Positions 58,961-64,000 of a stretch of DNA of 64,000 nt are shown piece after piece. The stretch spans positions 4,526,001 through 4,590,000 of the forward strand of contig CM114275.1 in the NCBI GenBank assembly GCA_050084515.1, written 5' to 3'. The notes beneath the pieces were generated by a model. The model saw only the letters and a list, made by a program, of their open reading frames with translations. It made no database searches and was not told where the DNA came from. Numbering within the stretch: position 1 is the first letter of the stretch; every line of letters starts with the position of its first letter. This DNA is from Blasia pusilla. Its lineage: Eukaryota > Marchantiophyta > Marchantiopsida > Blasiales. A program made the translations under genes and the position numbers.

Positions 58961-59690
58961 CTAGATGTCGCTCATGCTCCTCAACTGTGGCGCTAAAGAC
59001 TACGATGTCATCAATATAACACCTAGAAAAATCCAGACCTACCAATATCCTATCCATGACCCTCTAAAACTCAGCCGGGGCATTTTTTAACCCAAATGGT
59101 AAGAACCGCCACTAGTACAAGCAATCCTTCCCGTGAGGATCAATGCCCCAAAATGCCGTCTTCTACCTATCCTCCAATCTGATAGGCAGTTGATGGTATC
59201 CTACGCGAAGATCTAACGAATTGAAGACCCTTGCATGCCCAATAACATCAAAGATCTCCTTAGGACTGGGCATGACATACCTATCGGACTTCGTCTGCAG
59301 ATTGATAGGTCGGTAATCTCAACACATCCGCCTATCCGTCTAGTTGCCATGCACATCCTTTTTGGGGGGCATGACAGTGGCAGATGCATACTCTCCATGC
59401 AACATCTCCACTAGTCCTGCTCCAACCAAGTCCTGGCTCCTACTCGGAATCAAAGCCCTCTCCATGTCACTCACTATACCTGTAGGGTTGTCAGAAGATC
59501 GGCGTGTCACTCGACAACTCAATGTGGATCCTTGGACCCTTCACCGTACCCAAATGATGCATACTAAATGCAAAACAACTCCTATAACTCCTAAGGAATT
59601 GGTGTATTTGGCGCCGCTCTCCTCCTGTCAACTTAGGGCCCATATCTGGCTCCCAAGTCTCCATCGTGACTACGGTAGGACTCTCTGACG
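58961..59690 (-). pseudogene. Reverse transcriptase (copy C), fused by deletion to integrase
   Basis: The frame near 59600-59330 reads ALIPSRSQDLVGAGLVEML, GEYASATVMPPKKDVHGN. It then gives DYRPINLQTKSDRYVMPSP, KEIFDVIGHARVFNSLDLR, GYHQLPIRLED, RFLPFGLKNAPAEF and the catalytic CYIDDIVVFSA (about 59010). After EEHERHLEEV it passes without a break into GHFGVKRTNSLL of the integrase. A deletion has removed the rest of the polymerase and all of RNase H. Stops are scattered. Confidence 0.9.
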
Positions 59691-60450
59691 CGGGTGTCGG
59701 TGTTTGCTATGATGTAACCCCATCTCGGACAACAAAACTCGACTACTCCCTTGCAACCAACTGCAAAATCAGATCTCGATTTGCAGTACCTAGAACCATG
59801 CTCGATGCTGTGGCTACCATCTCTTGGCGTACCTGCAAAACATCCCAAGAAGTCAAAGGGTGTCTCTCCCGATCACCCTTGGTGTGTTGATCTCCTCGGG
59901 TCTCGTCCCCAGCCACTGCCTCAACCGTATCGATAGGCATGGGGCTCACCAACGCAAATGTTGTGATCTGTCGCATCCTCAAACGACGCTGCTCAACTAC
60001 CCCTAAGCTGAAATTTCATGTCAAATAGTTCAGGTCCATTGCGTGACCCAAGACATGACGTTATGATGCCTCTAATAGTGACGATACTACTGTCACTCCT
60101 GTGGGGAATCCCATCGCTTGCTCTCGCTCATTGGTGTTGGGCTCCACCAACCTCTGTACTTGAAAGAATCCATCGGATCAACTTGCTTCTTTCGAGTTCT
60201 ACTAATCACTCGACTTGGCCCAACTACTCCTCTACATTCATCAAGATTTTCAGTCAGTATCATGTCCACAATCCCATCAATATTGGACAAAACATCAACA
60301 CTCTTTCTGGCATGCTGCAAACCCATTTGGAATGGCATTGTCTTCTCCATTTCACTCCAAGATCTCCCTTCCCTTCTTTGTCCATTTTCCACAGGTACCC
60401 TATTTCGGAGATCCCTTTGCACATTAGGAGGGACCTTCACACATAATTTG
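59691..60450 (-). pseudogene. Polymerase upstream region (copy C), decayed
   Basis: Minus-strand frames (60093-60440 and 59743-59982) are partly open, for example MKVPPNVQRDLRNRVPVENG and VLSNIDGIVDMILTENLDE. They would be the segment between methyltransferase and polymerase. No known domain is recognised. Confidence 0.5.
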
Positions 60451-61267
60451 GCATGATGGATATCCTAGTTCCCATCCTTTGTCTTTCGTCTCTTTCATGT
60501 AAAATTCTCCACCTTCTGCGTGCTATGATAGGTTTTCACACAATAGGAACAATACTTACACTGCCATTTGATTGATGTTCCATCTTCCATCTATATTTCT
60601 TTCCAATATTCCTTCATGACTGGAGTTATTTAGCCTTGTTCATGACTACAGATAAATACTAACCCCACCCAAATAATATTTGGATAACTTGCAATAATTT
60701 TATATTATGATTAATAAGATATATCGACTAGTGAAATGTCAAATTTTTTTTCGTGAATGCTCCAATAACAATCTTGGAACACTCACTATGAACAAGAAAA
60801 ATCAATATGGTAACCTAGATAACCGAGATACCTTCAATTATCAAGGTTATCCAATAGCAAACATATTTTCACTTATCAAGTTCACCTATCTATGGAGAAA
60901 AAAAAAACTTCCACAAACCTATCTAACCCCATTTACTATTTATTCTTAAACCATTTCCATTAATCACCATTTAACAAGTAGTATTTTTTTCTCTTAATCC
61001 TTATTCTTTTTTAACTATGATAACTTCTTTAATCACTTTAATTTGTAATTTACATATTTTCTAATACAAACCACCATATTCTATTATATTTTAATATTCT
61101 CCATCCCTCTGTCCACCTGTAATATCCCCACTTCTTTAACCATTTTCATTTAAATGAAAGTGGTTCAACTATATTTTAATCTTCTACTTTCATCTCCATC
61201 CACTGAAATGCCTTCAATAACAACCAGATTCCTTCCCTATCGGCACACTACCCCTGACACGCACTAC
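60451..61267. other. AT-rich insert within copy C
   Basis: Differs sharply in composition from the flanking element. The 80-codon frame at 60707-60949 has no motif. Probably an inserted sequence, boundaries not defined. Confidence 0.4.
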
Positions 61268-61548
61268 CAAGGTTGCATATGGACAAAGTCTGTGTCCGTG
61301 GACTTATGTCTGTTCTATGGAAGGACTTGTCTATATGGGCCCCACTTTTCCCTTCTTTCTCCTTACCCTTACTTGCCTTCATGTTCCATACTCCCCCGTT
61401 TCTTCCTCCCTCCACCTCCACTCCCTCCTCCCTCATTGCTACACTCATCCTTGCCTTGCCTTTGATCATGGACTATAAGTGTGGGTCCCACCTCTTGGAA
61501 CCCATTTTTGTGGACAGGTTTGAACTTGTCCATTTTTGTGCAACCATG
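61268..61548. mobile_element. hAT-like element, copy 4 (281 bp) with 8-bp target duplication
   Basis: The left end CAAGGTTGCATATGGAC and the right end GTCCATTTTTGTGCAACCATG are inverted. The flanks CGCACTAC (61260-61267) and CAAACTAC (61549-61556) match at 6 of 8. CCGTGGAC and CTTGTCCAT sub-terminal motifs are present. Confidence 0.72.
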
Positions 61549-62083
61549 CAAACTACGCTTCTACTCGCATGAGGCCTACGCTTAAGCTTGCACCCAAGCT
61601 TACAGGGCCCGCTTCTGCCCACATCCTCCCAACCTTTGTCAAGCCTCAACTTGCACAACCCGCACCAAGCGTGAATGCTCCAATCTTAAGCCCAAATCCT
61701 CTGATTCTCGACCTGAAACGCAAGCCACCCACGTATTCTTAGCCTAGGCATGCACCCAACCCACGCAAGGCTCACTCACTAGGTTTCCATGCCCACACTA
61801 GGCTTGTGCCAATCCATACTAATCCTGGGCATTAGCCCTCGCCGGCCCTACTAGCCCACGTCTGGCCAGCCGGCCTACAAGCCTGCATCGAGCCCATGCA
61901 CCATTCTACGTCGATCGTCACGCTCGCGGCTTGCTTGCAGCCTATACCCTAGCATGAAGCTTTAATCCCATCTTGCACTTGTTCCCATAGCTAGAACTTG
62001 GGTAGAAAACCTAGGCGCCAAAAAACCTAGGCTAGCGACCAGTTTGGCATGTCCATGGACTTGTCCGTTTTAGTACAACCTTG
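61549..62083. mobile_element. hAT-like element, copy 5 remnant (right end only)
   Basis: GC-rich words (CCAGCCGGCC, AAGCCCAC) like the interior of copy 1 lead to the right end GGCATGTCCATGGACTTGTCCG then ACAACCTTG at 62083. The left end is missing, so it is an older remnant with copy 4 next to or inside it. Its right end marks where the methyltransferase of copy C was interrupted. Confidence 0.55.
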
Positions 62084-62720
62084 GGTTCTGTAGAGGTAAT
62101 GGTTGATATGTTGCATGCAAGGTTGAAATTCCATTTTTTGGAATCCACTAACAAATGGGAGGGACACTCCACTCTTGCACATGTCCTTTGCAACACCTTG
62201 TATGGCATCAAGTTGGTCCACCATAGACATAGATAATGTGCTTATGGACGTACACTCGCAGCATCCAAAAACACTACATGACGGATCTATGCACGAACTT
62301 GATTTGCACATATCACCACTTGTGACCTAGAATCACCCAAGATCAGTACTTTCTCCAAAATGTCCTTGCAAGAGTTGCAAGATTGAGTGTCAACCAAACC
62401 ACCACCTCGTCCAACACTTAACTAGTCCTAACATGGACAAATTGGAATTATCAAATCAATGGTCTCCATGTCATCCAAGTTCTACGTCCTTATCAAGGAA
62501 ATGTCCCTAAATAAGGAACTCTAATAGCCCTGTGTAGTTGACGCAGGTAACAAGTCAGAAAAATGAAGGCGTAATTGCACCACATGCTAGAGTGAGACAC
62601 ACCCTGCAACCTCATCATGTTCCACATAAAAATATTATTGCATGCATCCTCCTACTTGCAAAACAGCATCCAACTTAATGTTGATCCCTCCAAAGAGATC
62701 TAACATTCAAATACCCTGCT
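62084..62720 (-). pseudogene. DNA (cytosine-5) methyltransferase, copy C (decayed homologue of copy B)
   Basis: Minus-strand reading gives LDLFGGINIKLDAVLQVGG (motif I) near 62710-62650, YFYVEHDEVAGC and QLRLHFSDLLPAS, then DLIIPICPC followed by stop, D, stop and LSVGRGGGLVDT near 62450-62400 (motif IV; the Cys is kept but the Gln-Gly-Gln positions read stop-Asp-stop). LWWTNL lies near 62215, with VLQRTCARVE after it. Copy B reads VVDLFEGINT, PCQGQSSVGRDSGLADT, LWWTNL and LRRAYARVE at the same places. Stops and shifts are more frequent than in copy B. It ends at a hAT-like element. Confidence 0.85.
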
Positions 62721-62829
62721 ATAGGATGTGCTACACAATCGGTGTGGTGTCCAAGGGTAAAATCGTAGCACTCCCTATTGCCTTGGACTCTTTTAACCCG
62801 CCATGTTGTGGTGCAAATTAATGGTCTCG

Positions 62830-63110
62830 TTCCATAACATCTACGCATGCTCTTCAGCCAAGCGTCGACGCTCCTCACTCAAGTCACACAAAGGCACCTC
62901 TTCTCTATGGAATGATGCTACTACCATAACATCCCTCTCCATGGACATGTTGGTCACATGTATATCTTCTTGATGGACATATATGCCCCTCAATCCAATA
63001 ATCCAAGGAAAATCCCATTGCATACAACATTGCTCCACCAACCAAAACATCATAGGTCTCGACATCGGTCACTATCATCTTGACTTAGACCACGGACTCA
63101 TCTGACCGAT
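62830..63110 (-). pseudogene. Protease-like region, copy C
   Basis: Reads IVTDVETYDVLVGGAMLYAM and GFSLDYW near 63080-63000. Then comes SMERDVMVVASFHREEVPL and CDLSEERRRLAEE, matching copy B (TDVGSYDVLVGGAVLYSM; ISMERSVMVAASVRRGEVPL). This ties copies B and C into one family. Confidence 0.8.
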
Positions 63111-64000
63111 GTCTTGGTCGGATCTTCATCATGACCTCATATTGGGTGATAACCTGCGTCGTACTCGCTCCATCCAAGGATGTATGTATCCTAAATGGGA
63201 AAAGTTACACATCGCCTCATTAGCCCTCATCAGGCCCAACTCCTTACATGCCGCCTTCCCCAACATCAAGAATTATGCTCCCAAATTCAACAATACACAT
63301 TGGAATCACCAAATGGAAGATCTATCCTTGGTTTTCAAGCAACACAACCCCTAGAGGAACCATGGCATGTTCTATTGTGCGTCTAGCAAGCATCTCCATC
63401 ATCCTAGCAGTTGCAACTTCCAATGAATTTGAGGTGGATAGCCCAAGCCCAGGCTCCAAGAGCAAGTCCATCATCTCCTCTACCAATACCTCTGAACGCA
63501 TGGTAGTAATACCATTGCCACGCTCACATAATATAGCGCCAATCAGAAAATCTCGGCGTACGTACCTCCTAAGGTCATAACATTAGAAGTTGAAAACCAC
63601 GGGGCACGCTACATAGCAATGGTTGTCCCTAACAATATATTTGACACGGGTTTTGCCCGAGTATTACCAATAGAAATCGTCACACTCGCTTCCCCCATCG
63701 CTCATCATGCCTACACATCAGCAACTTCCACTCTCTTGAAACTCTAATTGGGACCCATTGATAGGGTCCTCATTGCCTCGGACAAAGTAAACGACTTAGG
63801 AAGCGAGATCTATTAATTTCCTCGCTTCCCTTCTTTTTGGATCCAACTTTGTGCCTCTCCATATGTAACAACAACAATTGTCTCCATTTGTGCAACTCCG
63901 CACATCCAACCTCGATCCTCGATCCTCCATATCTCTGGCTGCTCCATATGAGGGTGATGTCATTGACCCGGCATCAAGTAACCTCAATGTCATTGCGAAA
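63111..64000 (-). pseudogene. Copy C upstream part, decayed
   Basis: A minus-strand frame near 63500-63240 is open and reads LARRTIEHAMVPLGVVLLEN then LVIPMCIVEFGSIILDV with one stop. I do not recognise it. It may be the N-terminal half of the protease or a gag linker. The element continues past the window end. Confidence 0.4.

Larger units (their letters stand above)
57548..64000 (-). mobile_element. Methyltransferase-Gypsy family, copy C (protease, methyltransferase, polymerase, integrase, PHD finger)
   Basis: On the minus strand, from 64000 down: gag/protease, methyltransferase, (insertions), reverse transcriptase, integrase, PHD finger, then LTR. The gag and 5' LTR lie beyond the window. 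The integrase follows polymerase, so it is Ty3/Gypsy. RNase H is absent by deletion. hAT-like and AT-rich insertions split the element between the methyltransferase and polymerase. Confidence 0.85.

Overview
This is nuclear DNA from a land plant. The evidence is one intact intron-containing gene for a plant-type CHX cation/H+ antiporter (minus strand, three exons), several decayed LTR retrotransposons with the plant-type tRNA-iMet primer site TGGTATCAGAGC, a chromodomain Ty3/Gypsy element, hAT and Helitron relics, and long AT-rich stretches. I cannot place the species. The dense, heavily mutated, nested transposons suggest a large genome. No tRNA, rRNA or CRISPR array was seen.

Layout: 1-6630 is a minus-strand chromodomain Ty3/Gypsy element with two abutting LTRs. 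It sits in the RNase H region of an older minus-strand Ty1/Copia element (6631-6655 and 7276-about 11850), which is also split by a GC-rich hAT-like element (6656-7275). About 11.85-15.1 kb is AT-rich with no gene. From 15.1 to 28.4 kb, on the plus strand, lie two copies (A and B) of an unusual Gypsy family, a Helitron helicase relic between them, and a hAT transposase relic. From 29 to 33.5 kb there are two solo LTRs of the first Gypsy family, a four-unit repeat array and a perfect 22-bp hairpin. From 33.5 to 40.1 kb there are unrecognised decayed ORFs and two hAT-like elements. 40.9-46.4 kb is the gene island with the CHX gene. A second Copia fragment lies at 48.5-50.6 kb. AT-rich sequence follows, with a 3 x 62-bp array at 53.9 kb and a low-copy region at 54-56.8 kb. 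56.8-64 kb is copy C (minus strand) of the unusual Gypsy family, running off the window.

The most notable content is that unusual Gypsy family. Read together, copies A, B and C give the order LTR - gag with zinc knuckle - protease-like - DNA cytosine-5 methyltransferase - reverse transcriptase - (RNase H, lost in copy C) - integrase - PHD finger - LTR. The methyltransferase is seen independently in copy B (26194-26982, one frame with few nonsense codons) and copy C (about 62084-62715, more decayed). The PHD finger follows the integrase in copy C. All copies here are defective. A retroelement that carries both a DNA methylation enzyme and a chromatin reader suggests an element that manipulates host epigenetic control; this last step is inference.

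Almost all other coding sequence is broken transposon sequence. The CHX gene is the only host gene I can call with confidence.
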